Virus record (IMG/VR): IMGVR_UViG_3300031772_000213
Span: 1-28,467 of that record
Source of the DNA: a virus
Direction: 5' to 3' (one strand)
DNA: 28,467 bases
Part shown: one piece after another, positions 14,724-22,809 of the stretch
Layout: the number at the start of each line of letters is the position of its first letter
Position numbering within the stretch: position 1 is the first letter of the stretch
The notes under the pieces: generated by a model
The model's input: only the letters and a program-made list of their open reading frames with translations
Database searches by the model: none
Told to the model about the DNA's origin: nothing
Position numbers and translations under genes: made by a program

Positions 14724-16479
14724 GTACACGAGGCAGACCTACTACGCCTCGGCCAAGGCGATCTTGATCCCGCGCTTCGACGACTCGTTGACGGGAACGA
14801 AGACGCCCGAGCCGCCGAAGAAGCGTCAGCAAGTACGACGCGGCATCGGCAAGGACAAGAGCCAGGCGGCGCTGCACGTCGAGAAGGTCGATGGGAAGTT
14901 CGTCCTCATCGCACCTGGTGATGATCCGACCTCGATCGGTTCGCCGCAGCAGCAGAAGGGGCCGCAAGATCACGAGATCATCGTGTTGCCGCGCAGCGCG
15001 AACCTCGGGCACAACGGCCCAAAGGACGGCAAGCGTCTATCACTCGAGGTGAAGTTCCGCGATTTCCCGATCGATCCGCGCACCATCCGTTCTTGCGCAG
15101 TCGAGTTCTACCTGGGAACCGTCAGCGCCGACGACTTCTCACGCGGCATCGCCGGCGAGACGCGACGCGTGGGAGACGCAGGCGCAAGCGGCGTCAGCTT
15201 CGAGCCGCTTCACCTGGTACCGAGCGAGTGGACCGATCACAACGGACAGACGCGATCGAACCTCCGGTTCCAAGGCTTCGTCGACGAGTGGGAGGCGACG
15301 TTTGATGAGGACGAGCCGATCGTGAAGCTCGAGTGCACCGACAACGCGCGCCTCATCATCGGGCAATTCGCGCCGCCGCAGCTCGCGATTGATCCTGCGC
15401 TGCCGATCGACGAGGCGATCGCGAAGTACCTCGCCAACTTCCCGCAGTTCCGTGGGCTCAGCGTGCAGTACCTGGGCAAGAACCCGCCGAAGCTGAAGGG
15501 GTCACTCGGGCCGACGGCGTATCAGCCGAAGCTCGGGCCGCCGCCGAAGGGCGGTAGCGGCGCATCGGGCACGACGGTCTGGGATTACTTCGTCGACGTG
15601 ACCGGCGCGCTCGGGATGTTCGTGCGAATGGAAGGCACGACCATCATCGTGCAGACACCGCGACGATTCTTCTCGGCCGAGCAACGGCAGGACGACCCGT
15701 ACCGTCCACGCCGGCTCGCCGGATCGCAGAGCACACTCGACCATCGGACCTTCGTTTACGGCCGCAACCTGAGCGACGTGACCTTCACGCGGAACTTCAC
15801 GCGCTTCGCACCGTTCAACGTCGAGGTACGCAGCTACGATCCGCGTCGGAAGAACGTCAGCGTCGCACGCTTCCCCGAGAAGAAAGATCGCGTGACGAAC
15901 GTGAACCCCGGCAACGCAGCCGACCAGAAGTGGCACGTTCTCCGGCTCGACTTCCCGATGGACCCGGCATCATTGAAGGCGTACGCGCAGAGCATCTACG
16001 AGCAGCAGGGTCGGCGCGAGCTGACGGTGAAGTTCGATACCGACAACCTCTCGAGCTACGGCCGCGGGAACGAGGACCCGGACATCCTCGACATGCGTGT
16101 CGGTGACACGATTGACGTGCAGATCAACCGTAGCGATGCGGGCGAGCATGAGGAGTTCAACCTCCCGCTCGACGGCGCGAAACTTCAGCTCTTGCAGATC
16201 GAGCGCACGATGGGCCTGATGCAGAAGCTCGGCTACCCAGAAGACTTCGCTCGCGCGTATGCGACGGCGTACACGAATCAGCTCGGCTTCGTGACGCTCT
16301 ACAAGGTGCGCAAGTTCGGCATCGACTGGAACGAGAGCGACGGCGTGAAGATCGACGTCGAGGGAATCAACTACGTCCTCGTGCGTGCGAACGTCGGGAA
16401 CTCGACCGGCGTAGAGCCCGAGCCCGGCACGCCGGACGGCGCAGCAGATGACGTCGACACCGTGACGGTGAAGGACTGA
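14716..16479 (+). CDS. Baseplate hub protein, gp27/gpD-like
   Basis: The 587-residue product has the features of tail hub proteins that join tube to spike. Residues 105-215 are strand-rich (LSLEVKFRDFPIDPRTIRSC; NLRFQGFVDEWEATFDEDEP; VKLECTDNARLIIG). Residues 290-345 contain WDYFVDVTGALGMFVRMEG, and TFVYGRNLSDVTFTRNFTRF resembles the 'G.nl..l...r' segment of gp27/gpD-type hubs. A 'LDMRVGDTIDVQI' strand follows near 460-475. The start is a GTG overlapping the LysM gene. The acidic C-terminal tail seems disordered. The family call combines fold pattern and order: LysM protein, hub, spike. Confidence 0.72.
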   Translation: MAEYTRQTYYASAKAILIPRFDDSLTGTKTPEPPKKRQQVRRGIGKDKSQAALHVEKVDGKFVLIAPGDDPTSIGSPQQQKGPQDHEIIVLPRSANLGHNGPKDGKRLSLEVKFRDFPIDPRTIRSCAVEFYLGTVSADDFSRGIAGETRRVGDAGASGVSFEPLHLVPSEWTDHNGQTRSNLRFQGFVDEWEATFDEDEPIVKLECTDNARLIIGQFAPPQLAIDPALPIDEAIAKYLANFPQFRGLSVQYLGKNPPKLKGSLGPTAYQPKLGPPPKGGSGASGTTVWDYFVDVTGALGMFVRMEGTTIIVQTPRRFFSAEQRQDDPYRPRRLAGSQSTLDHRTFVYGRNLSDVTFTRNFTRFAPFNVEVRSYDPRRKNVSVARFPEKKDRVTNVNPGNAADQKWHVLRLDFPMDPASLKAYAQSIYEQQGRRELTVKFDTDNLSSYGRGNEDPDILDMRVGDTIDVQINRSDAGEHEEFNLPLDGAKLQLLQIERTMGLMQKLGYPEDFARAYATAYTNQLGFVTLYKVRKFGIDWNESDGVKIDVEGINYVLVRANVGNSTGVEPEPGTPDGAADDVDTVTVKD

Positions 16480-16484
16480 CGAGC

Positions 16485-17549
16485 ATGAAGCTCAACCGCA
16501 ATCGAGGCGACGTCGATGCAGGCGCGTTCTCGGCACTCGTGTCCGCGCCCGGCATCGACCCGCGGACCTGGGTGTCCTACGGACTCGTCGAGCAGGCGAC
16601 GCAGGACGAGGACACTGGCGAGACACAGCAGCCGGTCGAGTTCGATCCCGACTTCGGACCGCTCATCCTCGTGCGCTTGCAGCCGAGTGATCTCCCGGTG
16701 CGCTGCCGTGTCTCGATGTCCGTCGCTGGTGACGGCGAGGGTAGCTACCACCCGTTCATGCCGGGTGACGAAGTGCTCGTCTTGTTGCCCGAAGGCACGG
16801 AGTCGGGCTCGCCGTGCATCACGGGACGGCTGACGAACAGCATCGACAAGTTCCCGAGCAACGTCGCAGGACAAGACCCGACGGGAAACAAGTTCGGGTT
16901 CACGCGTCGGCGCACGCCGTACATCCAGGAGTTCTCCTCGACGTGGATGATACGCGTCGCATCGCACGGTGGCTTCGCGCTCTTGAGCGAAGCGGGCTCA
17001 TGGACGTTCAAGGATGGCAGCGGTGGCGCGTTGCAGATGGGCCCGGACATCTTCGGCTACAGCGAGGGCTCGCGCTCGCTCGTCGATCCGAACGCTGACC
17101 CGCAGCCTCCGCCGCCAGCCGTGAAGGCGCTGCTCCAGCTCGACCTGACGGGTCGCCGACTCACGTTGCAGATGGATGACGCGTTGTTCGTGCTCAACTC
17201 GAGCGACGCCGATGCGAACGTCGGGCAAGCGTTCCTCGGTGTACCAGCGCAGCTCACTGTCGCGCTCGGCACCAATCAACCGTTCGAGCATGTCGCGACG
17301 ACCGAGTTCGTGCTCGCGATGATAGAAGCGCTCGCGCTCGCGCTCGCGGCACCTGCAGGTGGACCGGCCGCGCTCATCGCGCTTGCGACGACCATCGCGA
17401 CGGGCGGCGTGCCGCTGGGACCGACATTGAAAGTTGCCTACGCGACCGGGCTTCCGATCTCGGCGACGGTGCCGAAGCCACCTGCAGATCCGGTGACGGG
17501 CTTGCAAGTCGCGCCTACGCTCGGCGCAACCTTCTTCATCACTGGGTGA
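16485..17549 (+). CDS. Baseplate central spike protein with OB fold (gpV/gp5-like)
   Basis: The 354-residue product carries an OB-fold region at about 58-125, with ILVRLQPSDLPVRCRVSM and PFMPGDEVLVLLPEGTESGS followed by CITGRLTNSID. This is the arrangement in P2 gpV and T4 gp5 N-terminal domains, where 'PGDeVlV.f..Gd...pvi.G...n' is typical. A later segment (ASHGGFALLSEAGSWTFKDG) resembles short repeated beta turns of a spike helix. Residues 265-310 are an unusual Ala/Leu-rich helix. No lysozyme domain is present, unlike T4 gp5. AAGGA precedes the ATG by 8 bases. It presumably forms the trimeric needle at the hub centre. Confidence 0.75.
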   Translation: MKLNRNRGDVDAGAFSALVSAPGIDPRTWVSYGLVEQATQDEDTGETQQPVEFDPDFGPLILVRLQPSDLPVRCRVSMSVAGDGEGSYHPFMPGDEVLVLLPEGTESGSPCITGRLTNSIDKFPSNVAGQDPTGNKFGFTRRRTPYIQEFSSTWMIRVASHGGFALLSEAGSWTFKDGSGGALQMGPDIFGYSEGSRSLVDPNADPQPPPPAVKALLQLDLTGRRLTLQMDDALFVLNSSDADANVGQAFLGVPAQLTVALGTNQPFEHVATTEFVLAMIEALALALAAPAGGPAALIALATTIATGGVPLGPTLKVAYATGLPISATVPKPPADPVTGLQVAPTLGATFFITG

Positions 17550-17554
17550 TCATC

Positions 17555-17851
17555 ATGGGTGTCGCACCGCCTCCGAACTTCCCGCCGCCCGCCGAGCAGG
17601 ATCAAGACATCGTCGATGCCGGCTTCAAGCCAAGCCCGACCGGCGCGTCACTGTGCGGCTTCGGGCTGCCGGTGTTCTTCTTGTCGATCAAGATCCCCGG
17701 CTTCAAGTTCCCGCCGTTCGACTTCCCGCCGAAGCTGAACCTCTCGCTCTCGCTCAACTGCGACCTCTCGAACCCGATAGACGCGGAGCTCAGCTTCGGC
17801 GGCGGCCGTGTCTCGCAGCAGGACCCCGACCCCGACGACGTCGACCCGTGA
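17555..17851 (+). CDS. Small Pro-rich baseplate protein, candidate spike tip
   Basis: About 98 residues; an in-frame GTG at 17546 would add three and overlap the previous stop. The product is Pro/Phe-rich at its start (APPPNFPPPAEQDQDI). Its middle has alternating hydrophobic strands (GLPVFFLSIKIPGFKFPPFD) and then LNLSLSLNCDLSNPIDAELS. It ends in an acidic tail. Two cysteines (in SLCGFG and LNCDLS) are the only Cys. Small proteins directly after spike genes often cap the needle, so a tip role is plausible, but there is no PAAR motif. I have a general memory of similar small proteins in other phage baseplate clusters. Confidence 0.55.
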   Translation: MGVAPPPNFPPPAEQDQDIVDAGFKPSPTGASLCGFGLPVFFLSIKIPGFKFPPFDFPPKLNLSLSLNCDLSNPIDAELSFGGGRVSQQDPDPDDVDP

Positions 17852-17857
17852 TAGCCT
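17849..17857 (+). promoter_or_regulatory. Extended -10-like element TGATAGCCT
   Basis: It overlaps the TGA stop of the preceding gene and ends 10 bases before the ATG at 17868. That ATG has no Shine-Dalgarno site, so a transcript from here would be nearly leaderless. It shares CCCGTGATAGC with the element at 12819. Confidence 0.42.
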
Positions 17858-17867
17858 CCGGCCCACC

Positions 17868-18044
17868 ATGAACGAGAAGCCGACTGACGATCCGAAGGCG
17901 ACCGAGAAGGATGCGATCGAGCAGGCGCTCGACTGCCCGACGCTGGACAACACGAAGGCGATTCCACGTGAAACGGCCGAGCCGGTAGCGCCCGACCACG
18001 ACGCGCCCCAGGACGCGCCGGGCGAGTCGGACGGCCAAGGGTAA
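17868..18044 (+). CDS. Small acidic protein, unknown function (58 aa)
   Basis: The 58-residue product is hydrophilic, rich in Asp, Glu, Pro and Ala, and lacks hydrophobic core segments, so it is probably disordered. It starts MNEKPTDDPKATEKDAIEQA and ends APGESDGQG. The start has no ribosome site but lies 10 bases after a TAGCCT box. After its TAA the -1 frame continues open for about 34 codons into the next start region, with the peptide SWPILAWA. That invites a frameshift reading, but I see no good slippery site. Low confidence on function; moderate that it is expressed. Confidence 0.5.
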   Translation: MNEKPTDDPKATEKDAIEQALDCPTLDNTKAIPRETAEPVAPDHDAPQDAPGESDGQG

Positions 18045-18062
18045 GCCCGGCCCCGGAAAGCG

Positions 18063-18089
18063 CGTCCTGGCCGATCCTGGCGTGGGCAA
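18063..18089 (+). repeat. 27-base near-repeat, copy 2
   Basis: This copy matches 5381-5407 at 24 of 27 positions. It lies in the 94-base gap before the gene at 18139. In the frame that reads SWPILAWAIGHPFAFG it is open to a TGA at 18149-18151, overlapping the next start, but no start codon precedes it. Confidence 0.65.
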
Positions 18090-18123
18090 TCGGGCATCCT
18101 TTCGCGTTCGGTCCCGCCTCGCG

Positions 18124-18129
18124 TAGACT
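18124..18129 (+). promoter_or_regulatory. -10-like box TAGACT, 9 bases before a start codon
   Basis: TAGACT is followed by only 9 bases before the ATG at 18139, which lacks a Shine-Dalgarno site. Transcription from it would start at or next to the ATG. No convincing -35 box was found. It belongs to the group of TAG-containing boxes in the gaps of this window. Confidence 0.35.
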
Positions 18130-18138
18130 GCTCGGACG

Positions 18139-18936
18139 ATGGCCGTCTTGATCGTGATCGACCAGCCCGGCTCGGGTGCCCCGCCCGGGGTCGCCGGGCA
18201 GTCGCGAGAGGACCTTGTCACGGGCTTCGCGGTCCAGCTCTCGATGACCGGTGGGCCGTTCCTGGCCCAGCAGTGGACGATCATCGACAAGGCGATCGAC
18301 ATCGTCATCCCGGCGCAGAGCGCAGCGACGTTGTCTGCGCCAGCCGCGCCGATCACACTCGTCGCGCCCATCGACCGTGAGGGCACGTACCTCGTGCAGG
18401 TCGCGGTCGATGCCGGCTTCGGGCTGGGCGCCCGCGCCGAGGACGTGGATAGCCGAACCTTCTACGCCGGCGCCACGCTCAACGCGTTGAACGTCGACCC
18501 GGCCGAGCTTCCGCGTCGTGAGATGGCGTTCCGCGAACGCACCGAGCACAACGTGCCGGACGCGCTCTTCCCGCTGGGCAACCCGCGAGGATGGGCCGAG
18601 GAGCGACAGCGCTGGCAAGCGGTGCTGCAACGCATCTACCTCGGCAAGTCGTGGGCCTGGGGTCGCGTCGTCGTTCCTGCAGGTGGTCCCGCGACGGTGT
18701 TGTCCGGATTCAACTGCGCCGGCGCAGTATGGGTCGCGCCCGGCATCGTCGATATTTCGTTCACGCTCGCGCTACCGAACGCGAACTATGCGGCGAGTGC
18801 TCATGCACGGGGTCCGTTCGGTGGATCGGCGACCTGTCGCAACGAGCTGGCCGGCAGCTTCCGGGTCGAGCGAGCAGATCTCGCTGGGGTGCTCGTCGAT
18901 GCCGACTTCACCTTCGACGTGAAGTGCTTCCCGTGA
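18139..18936 (+). CDS. Baseplate/tail structural protein, unknown family (265 aa)
   Basis: Residues 1-105 are beta-rich (VLIVIDQPGSGAPPGVAGQS and later IDREGTYLVQVAVDAGFG). Residues 118-175 are helical and charged, with PAELPRREMAFRERTEHN followed by RGWAEERQRWQAVLQRIYLG, a pattern I associate with phage virion proteins, though I cannot name the family. The last 90 residues are again strands. Its position between spike and gp25-type wedge genes suggests a baseplate component. The start has no ribosome site and sits 9 bases after TAGACT. It overlaps the next start by GTGA. Confidence 0.6.
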   Translation: MAVLIVIDQPGSGAPPGVAGQSREDLVTGFAVQLSMTGGPFLAQQWTIIDKAIDIVIPAQSAATLSAPAAPITLVAPIDREGTYLVQVAVDAGFGLGARAEDVDSRTFYAGATLNALNVDPAELPRREMAFRERTEHNVPDALFPLGNPRGWAEERQRWQAVLQRIYLGKSWAWGRVVVPAGGPATVLSGFNCAGAVWVAPGIVDISFTLALPNANYAASAHARGPFGGSATCRNELAGSFRVERADLAGVLVDADFTFDVKCFP

Positions 18937-19829
18937 GCGTAACGGGGAGCGGTTGGGGCGGTGGCTTCTGGGGCGCGAGCTTCTGGGGAAGCGGTAGCTC
19001 CGACCTGACGCTCGATCGCGTCGAGCCGATCCGTGAGAACGTCGTTCGCTTGTTCTTCTCGGAGGCCCCGCGCTTCACCGGCATCCTCGATCCGCATGAC
19101 GCATCCGATCCGGCGCGCTACTCGATCACGATCGTCGCTGGCACGGTCGGCAACAACGGCAAGCCCGTGCGCCCGGTCACCCCGGTGAAGGTGGAGATCG
19201 CGCTCGAGGTCGGCGCTGCAGGTGCCGCGCTCGACGTGACGACCGACCGTCCGTTCACGCCGTACCCAGCGCAGTACATCGTCGCCGCGAACGGCTTGGT
19301 CGCTGCGTCGAGCGGCGCGCTGCTCATCCCGCCAGCGAGCTTCGTGTTCTTCGGGTTGTACCGATTCCTTCAACCGCCTGCGGTCGACACGCGCATCCCG
19401 TCGCGGGACATCGCGAACCCACAGACGCACTCGGCGATGGATTCACTTCCGGACTCGGACAACCCGCTATTGCTCGGAACGATCGTGGTCGACGACAACG
19501 GCGACTACGCCTTCGACGAAGGGCTCGACAACTTGAAGAAGCGCATCTACCGCCGACTGCTCACGAGCCGCGGACGCTTCGCGCACCTGCCGACCTACGG
19601 CGTTGGCGTGCCAGACCAGGTGAAGCGCCTGAACATCGCGGCTGTGCGGGGCGCACTTGCGAGCGATGCGCAGAAGCAGATCAGCGAGGAGCCCGACGTC
19701 CAAGCGGTGACGGTCCGTGTCGTCACGGACTCGAGCGCGCCGAACCTCGTGCGCTTCAAGGTACGCGTGAAGGCGAAGTTCAGCCAAGCTCCTATCGACG
19801 TGGACATCCCGTTCTCTGCTACTGAGTGA
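18933..19829 (+). CDS. Baseplate wedge protein, gp25/gpW-like, with N-terminal extension
   Basis: The 298-residue product has a gp25/gpW-type domain at about 182-294: TIVVDDNGDYAFDEGLDNLK, RIYRRLLTSRGRFAHLP, TYGVGVPDQVKR and a closing strand VRVKAKFSQAPIDVDIPF. Stand-alone gp25 proteins are near 100-140 residues. Here a 180-residue N-terminal part is added, starting with a Trp/Gly motif (GSGWGGGFWGASFWGSGS) and a beta domain (LTLDRVEPIRENVVRLFFSE). The protein should attach wedges to sheath and start sheath assembly. The GTG start overlaps the preceding TGA. Longer upstream starts would overlap the previous gene heavily, so I rejected them. Confidence 0.85.
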   Translation: MSVTGSGWGGGFWGASFWGSGSSDLTLDRVEPIRENVVRLFFSEAPRFTGILDPHDASDPARYSITIVAGTVGNNGKPVRPVTPVKVEIALEVGAAGAALDVTTDRPFTPYPAQYIVAANGLVAASSGALLIPPASFVFFGLYRFLQPPAVDTRIPSRDIANPQTHSAMDSLPDSDNPLLLGTIVVDDNGDYAFDEGLDNLKKRIYRRLLTSRGRFAHLPTYGVGVPDQVKRLNIAAVRGALASDAQKQISEEPDVQAVTVRVVTDSSAPNLVRFKVRVKAKFSQAPIDVDIPFSATE

Positions 19830-19831
19830 CC

Positions 19832-20953
19832 ATGCCTGCCGACTTCCCAAGCCGACTCGATCTCTTTGCGCTCGGGCGTGACTACGTGCTGTCGCGAGTG
19901 ACGCGCATCGACCCGGCTCAGGTCGACGTCGCAGGGTCCGACGTCAACATCGTGATCGCGAGCGCGAGTGAGATCGGGTACGAGCTGGTGCTTCAGCTTG
20001 CGGCTCGGATCAATTCGCTGCTGCTCGACGGCGCCGACGGCGAAGACCTCGACCGGTACGCGCTCGATCGGTACCAGCTAACGCGCAAGGGTGCGTCGGC
20101 GGCGGTCGGGTCGGTAGTATTCTCGAGGACGACCACGGCGGCGGGCGCTGGCTCGGTGCCGGTCGGGACGAAGCTCATCACGCTCACCGGGGTCGAGTAC
20201 ATCACGATCACGACGTCGACCTTCGCGGCTGCGTCGACGAGCGCAAGCGCCGATGTGCGCGCCGTGACGGCTGGCAAGACGACGCAGGTCGGCGCGAATG
20301 CCATCCGGCGTATCGACCAACCGGCGCTGCTGTGGGACCCGTCGCTCGCGGTGAACAACGCCGACCCGACGGCAGGCGGTGAGGATGCCGAGACTGATGA
20401 TGTGTTCCGTGAGCGCATCCGAGACTTCTTCAACACAGCACGCCGCGGCACGCTCGACGCGATCGCGTTCGGTGCGCGCCAGGTCGAAGGTGTTGAATCG
20501 GCGCAGGCCGTCGAGGCTCTGACGCTCGGGCTCAACGGAGCGCAGCCAGCACGCGTCGTGTTGCTGTACGTGGCCGACTCGAGCGGTGTCGCGAGCGCGG
20601 CGCTCGGTAACGTCGTGCGAAACGCGCTCGACGAATACCGTGCCGCAGGCATCGCGGTACTCGTGAGCACGAGCGTTCCGCAGATCGTCGACATCAAGCT
20701 CGCGCTGAACTTCCGCGCCGGCGTCGATACCGCACTGCTCTCCGACAACGTGCGCGCTGCGGTCGTCGAGTTTGTGAACTCACTCGATGTGAACGGTACG
20801 CTTTACCGCGCGCAGCTGTTCAGCGTGCTTCAGCGCTTCGCGAATGACGGGCTCATCCCGACGGAGACGAGCGTCGTAGAGCCGGTCGGTGACTTGATCC
20901 CCGACACGGGCAAGACGTTGCGCACGACGATCACGAACGTGACCTTGGTGTAG
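19832..20953 (+). CDS. Baseplate J-like wedge protein
   Basis: The 373-residue product has the layout of J-type (P2 gpJ, T4 gp6-like) wedge proteins. An N-terminal helical region includes LAARINSLLLDGADGEDLDR. A strand-rich domain follows with SVPVGTKLITLTGVEYITIT. The signature GGEDAETDDVFRERIRDFF lies near residue 185, followed by GTLDAIAFGARQVEGVESAQ, typical of the family. The C-terminal domain has IKLALNFRAGVDTALLSDNV and a final strand. An in-frame GTG at 19826 overlaps the previous stop (GTGA) and would add two residues; either start is possible. It should form the wedge ring with the gp25-like protein. Confidence 0.9.
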   Translation: MPADFPSRLDLFALGRDYVLSRVTRIDPAQVDVAGSDVNIVIASASEIGYELVLQLAARINSLLLDGADGEDLDRYALDRYQLTRKGASAAVGSVVFSRTTTAAGAGSVPVGTKLITLTGVEYITITTSTFAAASTSASADVRAVTAGKTTQVGANAIRRIDQPALLWDPSLAVNNADPTAGGEDAETDDVFRERIRDFFNTARRGTLDAIAFGARQVEGVESAQAVEALTLGLNGAQPARVVLLYVADSSGVASAALGNVVRNALDEYRAAGIAVLVSTSVPQIVDIKLALNFRAGVDTALLSDNVRAAVVEFVNSLDVNGTLYRAQLFSVLQRFANDGLIPTETSVVEPVGDLIPDTGKTLRTTITNVTLV

Positions 20954-20955
20954 TC

Positions 20956-22764
20956 ATGGCGAGCGATCCGCAGGTCGGCCCGTACACGCAGCAGCAGCTT
21001 CTCGAGCTGTGGATCTCGCTCGTCGATCCACTCTACGTGCAGCCACTCCTGCTGCAAGGCGACGGGCACGGGCTCGAGGTGTTCTCGCAGCAACAAGCGC
21101 AAGGCGTGCGTGCGAGCCAGGCGATCGATCGCACAACGCAAGGCATGTTCATCCTGCCGTGGTCAGGTCAGAGCGACGTTCCGGCCGAAGGCGCCGCTCG
21201 CGCTCGCGTTGACTTGACGATGATGCGCACGGCGATCGCTCTGCCGCTCGCGATCACCTTCAACCTGGCCGTCCGATTCGAGGAGGAGACGACCGATTAC
21301 TCCGACGCGGGCTCGTTGCCCGTGCGCACCGGTCGGTTGTACCTGCCTTCACAGCTCGTGACCTTCGGGCCCGGTGACACAGGCCCGACCACGGTGCCGG
21401 CGATCGCGGCGGGTGAAGGCTACGGCTACAACAACCCGTTGCCGGGAACGATCAAGGCGTTCGCGCAGGTCGGCGCGGGCTTCACGAATATCCGTGCAAC
21501 GATCGCTCCGGGGCCGACGGCACACCGGTTAATTGTCCAGCCCAACCCTGACGTCGTGCTGCCGCAGCACGTCGGGCAGTACGTGAAGATCATCAGCGGC
21601 GCGAACGCTGGTCAGATCCGCCGCATCATCGGATACGAGGCGCCGACGCCCGGCAACGGTGGTGTCGCCGTCCTCGCGAAGACCGCGGTGCTTCAAGTCG
21701 CTGGCACGGTCGGAACCTTCATCCTGGGCGAGTCGCTGACGGTCGGCGCCGGCCTGGTCGCCGCGAAGTTCATCTACCTCAACGGGCCGCACGCGGTGAT
21801 CGAGGAGGTCAACGGAGTGATCGCGCCGGCCGACGTCATCACCGGCGTCTCGAGCGGTGCGACCACGACGATCACGAGTGTCGACCTGTCACCTGACATG
21901 GTGCCGGAGTTGAACAACACAACGTGGCTCATCCTCGACTTCGAGAAAGATCTCGGCTTCTCGGTGACGAACGAGCTCAGCCCGACGGGTGGGCGCCTCG
22001 CGATGCTCGATGAGCTGGGCGCGGAGCGAAACATCGGACGAGCGCCAGGCGAGACTGACGACGCGTATCGCCAACGGATCGCAACGCTGCCCGACACGGT
22101 CAGCCCGAACGCGATCCGCCGAGCAGTGAACCGCGTGCTCTCGCCGCTCGGCGCAGCCGTGTGCTTGCGTGAGGTCGGGCTCGAGTTGTTTCGCGGGATG
22201 TTCTTCGACGGCGACCCGCTGAACCTCGACCGGCGCGTGGGCTTCGCCTTCGACCTGGCATCAGTCCTCGTTGGCGGCGCGATCGTCGGTAGCTTCTTCG
22301 AGGGCGAGCGCGTGAAGCAAGTACACGGCAGCGGGCAGATCGCGACGGGCCGCGCGTTGATCGATCACTCGACCGGCATCTTCATGGGCATCGACGTCAC
22401 CGAGGGTGACTTCGTGGCCGTGCCTGCCGAGTTGATCGTCGGCGAGCGCAGCGGCGCGGCGTGTGCGCCAGCCGTTGTGACGGGCGGGTTGAGCCCGTTC
22501 GATCGCTTTCGTGTCGACCTCGACTACCTCGAGTTCCGTGCCTTCTTCTTGCTGGGCGTTCCTCCGCTCAGCACCGGTGAGTTCGGGCTCGCGTTCGATG
22601 CTGGCCCAAGTAACGCGTTCGATGCGAGCCCATTCCTCGCCTTCATGGACGGGTTCCCGGTCGGCGCAGCGATCACGTACCGAGCCATTTGGCAGGACAT
22701 CGACAAGCGAAGGGCGGGTGGCGTCGGCTTCGATCTCTACATCGAAACGCTCGGGTGCTTCTAG
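20956..22764 (+). CDS. Large baseplate wedge / fibre-attachment protein (602 aa)
   Basis: It follows the J-like gene after 2 bases. Residues 1-60 contain PYTQQQLLELWISLVDPLYV. The middle is beta-rich, with GQYVKIISGANAGQIRRIIG near 210-235. A J/I-type signature, LGAERNIGRAPGETDDAYRQ then RIATLPDTVSPNAIRRAVN, lies near 355-390, as in baseplate proteins that follow gpJ. The last 150 residues carry aromatic strands (FDRFRVDLDYLEFRAFFL). I infer a protein that completes the wedge and links it to fibres, comparable in place to P2 gpI but much larger. No Shine-Dalgarno site is visible. Confidence 0.68.
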   Translation: MASDPQVGPYTQQQLLELWISLVDPLYVQPLLLQGDGHGLEVFSQQQAQGVRASQAIDRTTQGMFILPWSGQSDVPAEGAARARVDLTMMRTAIALPLAITFNLAVRFEEETTDYSDAGSLPVRTGRLYLPSQLVTFGPGDTGPTTVPAIAAGEGYGYNNPLPGTIKAFAQVGAGFTNIRATIAPGPTAHRLIVQPNPDVVLPQHVGQYVKIISGANAGQIRRIIGYEAPTPGNGGVAVLAKTAVLQVAGTVGTFILGESLTVGAGLVAAKFIYLNGPHAVIEEVNGVIAPADVITGVSSGATTTITSVDLSPDMVPELNNTTWLILDFEKDLGFSVTNELSPTGGRLAMLDELGAERNIGRAPGETDDAYRQRIATLPDTVSPNAIRRAVNRVLSPLGAAVCLREVGLELFRGMFFDGDPLNLDRRVGFAFDLASVLVGGAIVGSFFEGERVKQVHGSGQIATGRALIDHSTGIFMGIDVTEGDFVAVPAELIVGERSGAACAPAVVTGGLSPFDRFRVDLDYLEFRAFFLLGVPPLSTGEFGLAFDAGPSNAFDASPFLAFMDGFPVGAAITYRAIWQDIDKRRAGGVGFDLYIETLGCF

Positions 22765-22781
22765 CAACGCCAGGGCCGGGC

Positions 22782-22787
22782 TAGAGT
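22782..22787 (+). promoter_or_regulatory. -10-like box TAGAGT
   Basis: It lies in the 45-base gap before the gene at 22810, within GGCCGGGCTAGAGT. The 11 bases GGCCGGGCTAG also occur at 5422-5432 upstream of the gene at 5446. A GGAGGAG ribosome site lies between the box and the ATG. The promoter role is inference. Confidence 0.35.
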
Positions 22788-22809
22788 CGGCGGGAGGAGA
22801 CCGTAGAAC

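Noticed and set aside
17602-18630. Antisense 342-codon frame across the spike-tip and small genes
   Set aside because: It has Arg/Pro-rich composition, no ribosome site and no recognisable domain. It also spans two gaps carrying + strand signals.
18591-18932. Upstream extension of the gp25-like protein
   Set aside because: It overlaps the previous gene by over 300 bases with an Arg-rich peptide. The GTG at 18933 overlapping the stop is a normal coupled start.
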